Origin: CAZBDU01 sp964490725
Lineage (GTDB): Bacteria > Spirochaetota > Spirochaetia > SZUA-6 > DRHE01
Assembly (NCBI GenBank): GCA_964490725.1
Contig: CAZBDU010000035.1
Location: 1 to 47,973 of the forward strand
DNA: 47,973 bases
Reading direction: 5' to 3'
The notes under the pieces are model-generated. The model saw only the letters and a program-made list of their open reading frames with translations. It was not told where the DNA came from and did not search any database. Position numbers and translations under genes: made by a program. This document shows, one piece after another, positions 16,958 to 23,957 of the stretch. Every line of letters starts with the position of its first letter. The first letter of the stretch is position 1.

Positions 16958-17334
16958 TCATCCTGGACACGTGCGGCCTGCTGTGGCTTGCCGCGGGCCG
17001 GCCCGTCCTATCGGCGCAAACGCTGGCGCGGCTCGATGAAGAGCCGATCGTGGCCGTGTCCGCGATCAGCGCATTCGAGATCGGCCTCAAATGGCTCACT
17101 CGAAAGCTCGAGTTGCCGGTACCCGTGCGCGAATGGTGGGACGGGGTGGTGAGCCATCACGGCCTCCAGGTCCTACCCGTGGACGCCAGCGTGGCGTTTC
17201 GGGCCACAGAGCTGCCGCCAATCCATCGCGACCCCGCCGATCGGTTCATCATCGCCACGGCGCAGCGCCACGGCGCAGCGGTGGTGACCTCCGACGGCAG
17301 ATTCGCCGGGTACGGCGTCGAGGTCCTGCTGTAG
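16954..17334 (+). CDS. VapC-type PIN-domain toxin ribonuclease
   Basis: 126 residues. Metal-binding acidic residues of the PIN domain are visible: IILDTCGLLWL (D5), SAISAFEIG (Glu), DPADRFIIATA (Asp) and VTSDGRF (Asp). PIN toxins cleave tRNA or rRNA. I prefer GTG 16954, which overlaps the antitoxin stop as GTGA and gives the usual M-I-I-L-D-T start; ATG 16939 would add five residues. Confidence 0.92.
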   Translation: MIILDTCGLLWLAAGRPVLSAQTLARLDEEPIVAVSAISAFEIGLKWLTRKLELPVPVREWWDGVVSHHGLQVLPVDASVAFRATELPPIHRDPADRFIIATAQRHGAAVVTSDGRFAGYGVEVLL

Positions 17335-17437
17335 GCCGGTCTGCCCTCTGCCCGCCTTCCGGAAGGCGGCTCGACGGGCGTCCCGGAGGCCAGGCGGCCG
17401 CAGCCTCTCCTGCGGGCCTCCGCGTCGGCGGCCCGAT

Positions 17438-17911
17438 TCACCCCGGTATCGCGGTCGTTTCGTTCGTCAATGGACAGGTCAACAGCCGCCGATTGCTCCG
17501 TCGGAAGCCAATCCCGGCGTACAGCCTTTTCGCAGGCCTGTTGGCCCGTGCCACTTCCAGATGAACGGCTCGTACACCTCGCCTCCGGCATTCCTCCAGG
17601 ACAGCACCCAGCCCGGCACGGGCAAGTCCCTTTCGCCGGCACTCGGGCAGAACGAACAGATCGTCGACGTATGCATCCCGGCCGCCGTATTCCATGCTGA
17701 AGCCGAAGGTGAGAACGACGTAGCCGCCCGTTCGACCGTCTTCCTCGAGCAGCCAGACCTGGCCCAGGGCAGGGTCGTGCAGAAGCTCCACAAAGGCCCG
17801 GTGAGAAAGCGCCCGGTTCATGCCGTAGCCGGCCTCCCGGTAGAACCCGGCCATCAGGTCGAGCAATCTCCCGATATCGGCCGGCGCGGCCGGCCGCACT
17901 GACTCGGCCAT
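17438..17911 (-). CDS. GNAT family N-acetyltransferase
   Basis: 157 residues. The acetyl-CoA motif A is VDDLFVLPECRRKGLARAG (R/Q-x-x-G-x-A pattern), and motif B is HLEVARANRPAKRLYAGIGF. Substrate cannot be told from sequence. Separate from the convergent toxin gene by about 100 bp and placed 60 bp downstream of the acyltransferase gene on the same strand, so it may share its transcript. Confidence 0.9.
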   Translation of the reverse strand: MAESVRPAAPADIGRLLDLMAGFYREAGYGMNRALSHRAFVELLHDPALGQVWLLEEDGRTGGYVVLTFGFSMEYGGRDAYVDDLFVLPECRRKGLARAGLGAVLEECRRRGVRAVHLEVARANRPAKRLYAGIGFRRSNRRLLTCPLTNETTAIPG

Positions 17912-17970
17912 CTAAAGCCTCCAGCGGTCGGAGTCGCTGCGTCACCGGGCCTGCGCAGCCGGCGCCCACC

Positions 17971-19050
17971 TCAAAGCACTGCCCGCACCGGCCGGAGCTG
18001 CCGCAGGGCGTGGCTCCACAGGAACACCAGCGGCACGCCCGCCAGAGTGACCAGGACGAACTTGGTGAAGGGATCCAGCCGGATCCCCAGGATGGCCATC
18101 TGAAGAGGCACAATGAGCAGCGGGTGCCAAAAGTACGCCGAGTACTGGCTCCGGGCCAGCAGGCCGCCCAGAGCGCCCTGGGCATGGAAGGCCTTGCGGA
18201 ACAGCACCAGCAGGCCGATGCACATGCCGCAGCACAGGACGGCCTCCCACAGCGGGTAGACGATGTCCATGGCCCTGCCGCTGAGCGGAAAGAAGCGCCA
18301 TAAGGCCAGGACGTAGGCGTACCACGCCGCGGCGGCCACCAGGCCCACCGCCAACCATCCCATTCCTGCCCGCACGGGGTAGCGCTCGAACCAGCGCCGC
18401 CCGTAGGCCAGGACGCCGACGATGAAGAAGGCCAGGTCGCGGGGCACGTCCGCGAAGGCCACCCGGAAGAAGCCCAGCAGGTTGAACCAGCGGTCGATGG
18501 GCGACCAGATGCGCACCGCCGCCGAGGCCACGGCCACGATCAGGGCCAGGAGAAGGATCACGGGCAGCCTGGGCAGCGGCTCGGCACTCCTGTCAGGCTC
18601 TTTGTGGACCGGGCGGAGCCAGCGCCAGAGTGCGTAGCCCAGGCTGAAGAGCAGAAGGTGCTCCAGATACCAGAGATGTCCCACGTCGAACACGCCGGTC
18701 CAGCTGGAGATCTTCTCGCCGAAGAGGAAGATTCGCAGCGGAATCAGTGCGAGACCGAAGAACAGGACCGGAAGGCCCAGCCGCCAGAGACGGCTGCGAA
18801 TGAAGGCGCCCGTCCCGCCGCGATCGTGGGCCCCCACCACGAAGTAGCCGGAGATCATGAAGAACAGGCTCATGAAGAAGGACCGGTTCACGGTGAAGAA
18901 CGGCCCCAGGACAGCCGCCCGCGCAGCCTCCTGGACCGGCCAGGCGCCCCCGGTGGGCCCGTAGGCCTGCCCGACGTGATGGGCGATTACCAGGACGGTC
19001 AGTGCTATTCGCAGAGCGTCGATGTAGTACAGGCGTGACTGAACGGCCAC
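17971..19050 (-). CDS. Acyltransferase 3 family membrane protein
   Basis: 359 residues with about ten membrane segments. The family's first helix with the catalytic histidine is RLYYIDALRIALTVLVIAHH; FFMISGYF is the second conserved element. Such enzymes O-acylate sugars or peptides at the membrane. The GTG start has GGAGGAGG upstream. Transcribed from the strong promoter at 19095-19122. Confidence 0.9.
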   Translation of the reverse strand: MAVQSRLYYIDALRIALTVLVIAHHVGQAYGPTGGAWPVQEAARAAVLGPFFTVNRSFFMSLFFMISGYFVVGAHDRGGTGAFIRSRLWRLGLPVLFFGLALIPLRIFLFGEKISSWTGVFDVGHLWYLEHLLLFSLGYALWRWLRPVHKEPDRSAEPLPRLPVILLLALIVAVASAAVRIWSPIDRWFNLLGFFRVAFADVPRDLAFFIVGVLAYGRRWFERYPVRAGMGWLAVGLVAAAAWYAYVLALWRFFPLSGRAMDIVYPLWEAVLCCGMCIGLLVLFRKAFHAQGALGGLLARSQYSAYFWHPLLIVPLQMAILGIRLDPFTKFVLVTLAGVPLVFLWSHALRQLRPVRAVL

Positions 19051-19094
19051 AAGACCTCCTCCACCTGCAACTCGACTGCAGGAGATTCAGCACC

Positions 19095-19122
19095 AGTGTA
19101 CACTCTGCCGCTGCGCTGTCAA
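19095..19122 (-). promoter_or_regulatory. Sigma-70 promoter of the acyltransferase gene
   Basis: Minus strand: perfect -35 TTGACA (19122-19117), 16 bp spacer, -10 TACACT (19100-19095). Start near 19088, leader about 38 nt. Confidence 0.75.
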
Positions 19123-19306
19123 CGAGGGTCACGGCGCCGCGGCAGCCTGGAATGCCGGCCCGCGCCGGTGGGACCGGCCCCACGGCACGAGAACGCCCAG
19201 CGCTGTTTTCGCCGATCCAGTGCGCTGAGGACCGGCACATGACAGCATCATGATATGGCCTTCATCCGGAAACCCGCCGTATCCCGAACGAGCGCCACGC
19301 CTTGAG

Positions 19307-19335
19307 TTGATCCGGCGGTCGCGTCGTGCTACTAT
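19307..19335 (+). promoter_or_regulatory. Sigma-70 promoter of the M20 peptidase gene
   Basis: TTGATC (19307-19312), 17 bp spacer ending in the extended TGC, TACTAT (19330-19335). Start near 19342. The ~55 nt leader contains the inverted repeat CCAGATG (19343-19349) / CATCTGG (19372-19378). Confidence 0.75.
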
Positions 19336-19396
19336 TGGACGGCCAGATGGCTTCAGAACCTGATCGTCTCACATCTGGACGCTAGAGAAGGTTGTC

Positions 19397-20722
19397 TTGG
19401 AATCCAAACGCAACCCGTCAGCTATCTATCAGCGTCCCTCAGAGTTGCTCCGACGCCTCATCCAATTCGATACCACCAATCCCCCTGGCAACGAGGCCGA
19501 ATGTATCTCCTTTATCAATGGCCTACTGACCGAGGCTGGAGTTGAAACGACCATTCTGGGCCAAACGCCAGAGCGTCCCAACTTGATCGCGAGGTTGCAT
19601 GGTCGGGGGAGCGCATCCCCGCTTTTGCTCTATGGACACGTGGATGTTGTTACGACAGCCAACCAGCAGTGGCAACACCCCCCGTTTGCAGGCGAAGTGA
19701 TAGATGGATTTGTGTGGGGACGCGGTGCCCTGGACATGAAGGGTGGTGTGGCCATGATGTTGGCCGCTTTTCTGCGAGCGAAGCGGGAAGCCTTGCATTT
19801 GTCTGGAGACGTGGTCCTCGCAATCGTGTGCGACGAGGAGGCAGGTGGTGATCTTGGATCCAAGTATCTAGTAGAGAATCACCCCGACTTGTTTGAGGGA
19901 ATTCGATATGCAATAGGAGAATTCGGCGGATTCGCCTTGTATGCCGGCAAGCAGCGTTTCTATCCCATCATGGTTGCGGAGAAGCAAATGTGCTGGCTGA
20001 AAGCGACGGTGCGCGGGCCTGGCGGACATGGGTCAATACCAGTCCGCGGCGGTGCGATGGCGAAGCTTTCTCGATTGCTTCAACGACTAGACAGAAATCG
20101 TCTCCCGGTGCATGTCTCACCAGTCGCGCGCCTCATGTTCAAGACCATCGCATCGGCAAGCGGAGGATTGAGGGGTTTGATCCTGGGTCAATTGACGAAT
20201 CCATTGTTGGCTGACAGGGTGCTGAATGCTCTGGGCGAACGCGGTCGCAGCTTTGATCCGCTCTTGCACAACACAGTGAGTCCAACCATTCTCCACGGAA
20301 GCTCCAAATTCAATATCATACCAAGCGAGGTATCTGTGGAGCTAGATGGACGACTGCTTCCTGGCTATGGCCCTGACGAGTTGATCTCGGAGCTAACTCG
20401 AATCGTCGGTGACGAACTGGAAATCGAAGTTGTGCGCCACGATCCTGGGCCGCCTGAGCCAGACATGGGACTCTTTGACTTGTTGGCTGACGTTCTGCGC
20501 CAGGCCGATCAGAACGGGATTCCAGTTCCGTTGCTGCTGGGCGCCGTCAGCGATGCGCGCTTTTTCTCCCGATTGGGTATTCAGACTTACGGTTTTCTGC
20601 CAATGCCACTCCCAGAAGACTTCGATTTCGCCCAAACGATCCATGCTGCAGATGAACGCATTCCCGTCGAATCGGTCGGTTTTGGTGCAAATGCAATCTA
20701 TGAAGTTCTGCGCCGTTTCTGA
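19397..20722 (+). CDS. M20 family metallopeptidase (ArgE/DapE/ACY1 type)
   Basis: 441 residues, two-zinc aminoacylase or dipeptidase. Zinc ligands and catalytic residues: H81 and catalytic D83 in LLYGHVDVV, D113 in WGRGALDMKGG, E147/E148 in VCDEEAGG, and a C-terminal His in TIHAADERI. The TTG start has AGAAGG 5 bp upstream. The gene is visibly A+T-richer than all neighbours and uses codons that are rare around it (ATA, TTG, CGA), which points to recent transfer. It lies between its own promoter and tRNA-Gly. Substrate unknown. Confidence 0.93.
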   Translation: MESKRNPSAIYQRPSELLRRLIQFDTTNPPGNEAECISFINGLLTEAGVETTILGQTPERPNLIARLHGRGSASPLLLYGHVDVVTTANQQWQHPPFAGEVIDGFVWGRGALDMKGGVAMMLAAFLRAKREALHLSGDVVLAIVCDEEAGGDLGSKYLVENHPDLFEGIRYAIGEFGGFALYAGKQRFYPIMVAEKQMCWLKATVRGPGGHGSIPVRGGAMAKLSRLLQRLDRNRLPVHVSPVARLMFKTIASASGGLRGLILGQLTNPLLADRVLNALGERGRSFDPLLHNTVSPTILHGSSKFNIIPSEVSVELDGRLLPGYGPDELISELTRIVGDELEIEVVRHDPGPPEPDMGLFDLLADVLRQADQNGIPVPLLLGAVSDARFFSRLGIQTYGFLPMPLPEDFDFAQTIHAADERIPVESVGFGANAIYEVLRRF

Positions 20723-20853
20723 GGGCAGACTTGGGGTTTCAGCATTCGCCCACGCACTGCACCTGCCAACCACTCGGTGGAGCGGACCGGATTCTGCGGC
20801 TGCGCGAGAGATGCGGCGACGGCGCTCAAAGAGTTGCACACCGATCGGCGAGC

Positions 20854-20886
20854 GCAAGGTTGTAACTCCTTGCCCCGTCTTGTCTT
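20854..20886 (+). terminator. Candidate terminator after the M20 gene
   Basis: GCAAGG (20854-20859) and CCTTGC (20868-20873) form a 6 bp stem with an 8 nt loop, followed by the pyrimidine- and T-rich CCCGTCTTGTCTT. Weak but correctly placed for plus-strand transcripts. Confidence 0.45.
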
Positions 20887-20893
20887 GGCGTTC

Positions 20894-20964
20894 AGCGAGC
20901 GAAGGGAGTCGAACCCTCGTCACGAGCTTGGGAAGCTCGGGTAATGCCGTTATACGACGCTCGC
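20894..20964 (-). tRNA. tRNA-Gly (anticodon CCC)
   Basis: The minus strand folds as a 71 nt tRNA. Acceptor stem GCGAGCG / CGCTCGC, anticodon stem CGAGC / GCTCG with loop TTCCCAA (anticodon CCC), T-arm AGGGTTCGACTCCCT. Discriminator base U; CCA is not encoded. Short D-arm as expected for tRNA-Gly. Its 3' end faces the transferred M20 segment. Confidence 0.95.
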
Positions 20965-20980
20965 GTTTGTTTCGGATAGG

Positions 20981-21009
20981 AATATACCAGCCCGCCGGCC
21001 GCCTGTCAA
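20981..21009 (-). promoter_or_regulatory. Promoter of tRNA-Gly
   Basis: Minus strand: TTGACA (21009-21004), 17 bp spacer, TATATT (20986-20981). Start near 20974, ten bases before the mature tRNA 5' end. Confidence 0.85.
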
Positions 21010-21029
21010 CGCCGCGCCAGCGTCGGCGG

Positions 21030-21092
21030 CCGGGCGGCCATCCGTCCGGTGGGAGGCCGCCGGCGCCCAGCGCGCGCGGCCGGCGCGCGCCT
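21030..21092 (-). terminator. GC-rich hairpins after the PASTA gene
   Basis: Directly after the PASTA stop lies a near-palindromic GCGCGCG...CGCGCGC element (about 21068-21090), then GGCGGCC / GGCCGCC arms at about 21028-21062. No T-run follows, so this is a structure-only candidate terminator separating the operon from tRNA-Gly. Confidence 0.4.
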
Positions 21093-22123
21093 CAGGGCAC
21101 CCCCGCGTGCTGACGGATCTCCTCCTTGTCGAAGATGTACAGCACCAGCTCCGCATCCTGGTCCACGATGTAGGGGATGGAGATCGGCCCACCGGGGCTC
21201 TTCATCGAGAGCAGCGTCGTGCTCGCGGTCTTGGACACCGCATCCAGGCTGACGTCAACCATGATGGGATACTCCGGCAGGACGTATTCGAACATGCCGA
21301 AGACCTGGCCCCTGGGGACCCGATCGGGGCGGGTCATCTCCAGCTGCAGCACCGTGCCGTAGGGAACCTCGCTCTCCGGTGCCGGGGACTGGGAGACGAT
21401 TGCTCCCTTCTGCTCGTCCGCCCGGGCGGCGCGTATGGTGAACACGAAGGGAAAGTTCGCGGCGGCCAGCTCGGCAATGGCGTCCTGGAAGGGCAGCTTC
21501 TCGTAGTTGCCCACGGCGATCAGCTCCCCCTTGGGACCGCGGCTCACCACCAGCTCCAGCTCGGTCACGCCGCTGATTGTGGCGCCGGGCTCAGGCTTCT
21601 GAGCCAGGATCGTCCCGGCAGGGGCGGAGTCAAACACGTAGGAGACCGGCTCCTTGATCTTCAGCAGCGCCCGGTAGGAGGCGAACAGCGTCTGGAGGTG
21701 ATTGCGCACGTCGGACACCTTCTGGCCCACGTAGTTCTCCACGGTGTCGATCACCGGTCCCTGGCTGACCACCAGGGTGACCCGGCGGCCCGCCTTGACA
21801 ACCGACCCCGCGGCCGGTTTCTGATCGATCACGGTGTTCTTCTCGTAGTCCGCCGAATAGCGCAGCTGGATCCTGGGCGAGAGCTCCTTCTCCTGAAGCG
21901 CCAGCAGCGCCGTCACCAGGTCCTTGCGCCCCAGCTCGGGCACCAGGACCTGCTCGGCGCCGCGCAGTGAAAGCCAGAAGGTGGCGAATCCCACCAGCCC
22001 CATGAGCACCACCATGGCGACGACCAGCAGTACGGTCAGCTTGGTGCTGCGCCGCTCCGGCGGGTCCTTGGGATTGGGCAAAAGGCGCTCAGTAACGGTC
22101 GTGATTCCATCCCGCATTGCCAT
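21092..22123 (-). CDS. PASTA-domain membrane protein without kinase domain
   Basis: 343 residues. A short cytoplasmic N-terminus, one membrane helix (VLLVVAMVVLMGLVGFATFW) and an extracytoplasmic part with three PASTA repeats, recognisable by VIDQKPAAGSVVKAGRRV, ILAQKPEPGATISGV and IVSQSPAPESEVPYGT. The last ~80 residues are a different beta-rich domain. PASTA domains usually sense peptidoglycan fragments; here no Ser/Thr kinase is attached, so a structural or sensory cell-wall role is inferred. It starts 1 bp after the fmt stop (TGAaATG), third gene of def-fmt-PASTA. Confidence 0.93.
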   Translation of the reverse strand: MAMRDGITTVTERLLPNPKDPPERRSTKLTVLLVVAMVVLMGLVGFATFWLSLRGAEQVLVPELGRKDLVTALLALQEKELSPRIQLRYSADYEKNTVIDQKPAAGSVVKAGRRVTLVVSQGPVIDTVENYVGQKVSDVRNHLQTLFASYRALLKIKEPVSYVFDSAPAGTILAQKPEPGATISGVTELELVVSRGPKGELIAVGNYEKLPFQDAIAELAAANFPFVFTIRAARADEQKGAIVSQSPAPESEVPYGTVLQLEMTRPDRVPRGQVFGMFEYVLPEYPIMVDVSLDAVSKTASTTLLSMKSPGGPISIPYIVDQDAELVLYIFDKEEIRQHAGVP

Positions 22124-22124
22124 T

Positions 22125-23060
22125 TCAATCTCCCAGGCGTGAGCCGACGAGGTCCCTGTGTCCGTTCAGGAAGCTTTGCCAGTCGAGGCTCCTGCGCGCC
22201 TCCAGCTGCAGCCGCGAGACTGACAGCACGCCTCGACCGGCGGTTACCAGAATACCATAGCGTTTGTCGCTGCCGGCGACAAGTCCCTCCTGGCCCTGCG
22301 CCGCCGCCGGATGCGGGTAGACGCCGCCCGCCTGGAGGGTCAGCTGCCGCCCCCGAAATGTGGTGAAAGCGCCAGGCCAGGGGTTGTAGGCGCGGATCAT
22401 CCGCTCGATCTGGGCTGCCTCCAGGCTCCAGTCGATGCGGCCGTCCTCCTTGCGGACCAGCCGGCAGTAGGTGGCCCGCTCCTCCTCCTGCGGCCTGGGC
22501 TCCACCTCGTGTTGCGCCAGCTCCCGCAGAGTCCGCACGAGCAGTCCGGCGCCCAGAACCGCAAGCCGCCCGGAGAGGCTCGCGGTGGTCTCGGTACCCT
22601 CCAGAGGGATGGCTTCCTGCGCCAGTATGTCCCCCGCGTCCATGCGCAGTGCCAGCCGCTGAATCGTAACGCCCGTTTCGGCGTCCCCGGCCAGGATGGC
22701 CGCCGGGATGGGTGAGGGGCCGCGATGGCGTGGAAGCAGCGACGGGTGAAGGTTCACGCCGCCCCTGGGGAAGGTTTCCAGAAAGTCCCGCCGGAAGATC
22801 TCGCCGTAGGCCACCGCTACCAGAGCCTCCGGCTGCAGGCGCCGCACCCGCTCCGCCGTCGCCGCGTCGATGCGCTCGGGTTGGATCACCTCCAGCCCCA
22901 GCTCCAGGGCCCGCCGCTTGACGGCAGTGGGCACCGGCCGTCCGGACCTGCCGGCAGGCCGGTCCGGAGCGGTCAGCACGGCGCACACCTCCTGCTCCGC
23001 CGCCGCGGCCTCGAGGGAGGGCACGGAAAGTGCCGGGCTCCCGGCGAACAGCAGGCGCAT
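22125..23060 (-). CDS. fmt: Methionyl-tRNA formyltransferase
   Basis: Formylates initiator Met-tRNA using 10-formyl-THF. 311 residues, standard length. The catalytic motif is NLHPSLLPRHRG (N103, H105) with the later Asp in MDAGDI; the C-terminal Fmt domain follows from ~205. ATG 23060 overlaps the def stop by one base (TGATG), so the two genes are translationally coupled. The pair acts at opposite ends of N-formyl-methionine metabolism. Confidence 0.97.
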   Translation of the reverse strand: MRLLFAGSPALSVPSLEAAAAEQEVCAVLTAPDRPAGRSGRPVPTAVKRRALELGLEVIQPERIDAATAERVRRLQPEALVAVAYGEIFRRDFLETFPRGGVNLHPSLLPRHRGPSPIPAAILAGDAETGVTIQRLALRMDAGDILAQEAIPLEGTETTASLSGRLAVLGAGLLVRTLRELAQHEVEPRPQEEERATYCRLVRKEDGRIDWSLEAAQIERMIRAYNPWPGAFTTFRGRQLTLQAGGVYPHPAAAQGQEGLVAGSDKRYGILVTAGRGVLSVSRLQLEARRSLDWQSFLNGHRDLVGSRLGD

Positions 23061-23548
23061 CAGGTGGGGACTTTCTGGCTGTACTGCTTGATCAGGCGTT
23101 CCCGCTTTTTCGGGTCGATGCGGTCTATGAAGAGCACGCCGTTCAGGTGATCCAGCTCGTGCTGGACCACCCGGGCCAGCATGCCTTCGGCGTCTATGCT
23201 GAACGGACGGCCCCTCTCGTTCCAGGCCTGCACCTTTACCGCCAGCGGCCTCACCACATCGGCGTTGATGCCGGGAATGCTCAGGCAGCCCTCCTCCAGC
23301 GTGACCTGCTCCAGGGAGGTCTCCAGGATGTCCGGGTTGATGAACACCCGGGGTGCATCCCCCTCCACGTCGGTGACGAACAGGCGAAACATCGAGCCCA
23401 CCTGCACGGCGGCCAGGCCGATGCCCTTGTTGGCGTGCATGCTCTCGAACATCTGCTCGACGAGGCTCTGAACGTTCCCGTCGATATCAGGCACGACGAT
23501 GGAGCGTTTCTTCAGACGCTCGTCGCCCAGGGTAATGATGTCCAGCAT
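23060..23548 (-). CDS. def: Peptide deformylase
   Basis: Removes the formyl group from nascent proteins. 162 residues. The three signature motifs are GIGLAAVQ (42-49), EGCLS (86-90, metal ligand C88) and QHELDH (129-134, metal ligands H130 and H134). The start MLDIITLGDERL is preceded by GAGGAAGGA. The usual GxGLAAxQ is intact, so the enzyme should be active. First gene of the def-fmt-PASTA operon, with the promoter at 23569-23597. Confidence 0.97.
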   Translation of the reverse strand: MLDIITLGDERLKKRSIVVPDIDGNVQSLVEQMFESMHANKGIGLAAVQVGSMFRLFVTDVEGDAPRVFINPDILETSLEQVTLEEGCLSIPGINADVVRPLAVKVQAWNERGRPFSIDAEGMLARVVQHELDHLNGVLFIDRIDPKKRERLIKQYSQKVPT

Positions 23549-23564
23549 CGTATCCTTCCTCGGT

Positions 23565-23597
23565 GGTAAGGTTACCAACAGCACCGCCGAAAGTCAA
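23565..23597 (-). promoter_or_regulatory. def operon promoter with palindrome over the -10
   Basis: Minus strand: TTGACT (23597-23592), 17 bp spacer, TAACCT (23574-23569). The -10 lies inside the inverted repeat TGGTAA GG TTACCA (23564-23577), a candidate operator. Start near 23562, leader about 14 nt. Confidence 0.65.
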
Positions 23598-23957
23598 CGC
23601 GACCGGCCTCCGGGCTCGGGGCCCGGCCAGGCCCGCCGCGCCGCGAAAACACGCGGCGGGCCCCCGGCCCGTCGGAGCGCAGGGCGAGCGGTCCGGGGAC
23701 CCAAGGGGGGGCGCAGGCTCCGGAAGGCAAGAAAACCGCGCCGGCGGCAGTGAAAACAGAATAGCGCACCGGAGGCGCGGATCGTCATCGAGAGCGGCGG
23801 GAGCACGCTGGTTCTCGATCGGGCGCATGCCCGCCCGGGGGGTGAGCATCCGGCCCTTCGGAGCCGAGCTGGTGGTGGAGGGCGAAGACACCCAGCGGCC
23901 CAACCAGCGCACCGGCCTCCTGCGCTACTTCGTCAGGCAGAGCCGCGGCGTCCCCGT
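23598..23957. other. Gap between priA 3' end and def promoter
   Basis: 360 bp, very GC-rich. A plus-strand frame from ATG 23826 runs into priA antisense but has no ribosome site and overlaps a well-supported gene, so I do not call it. No convincing terminator or repeat is seen. Confidence 0.5.

Noticed and set aside
19397..20964. Prophage or integrative element
   Set aside because: No integrase, phage or transfer genes and no clear att pair; only one transferred gene can be supported.
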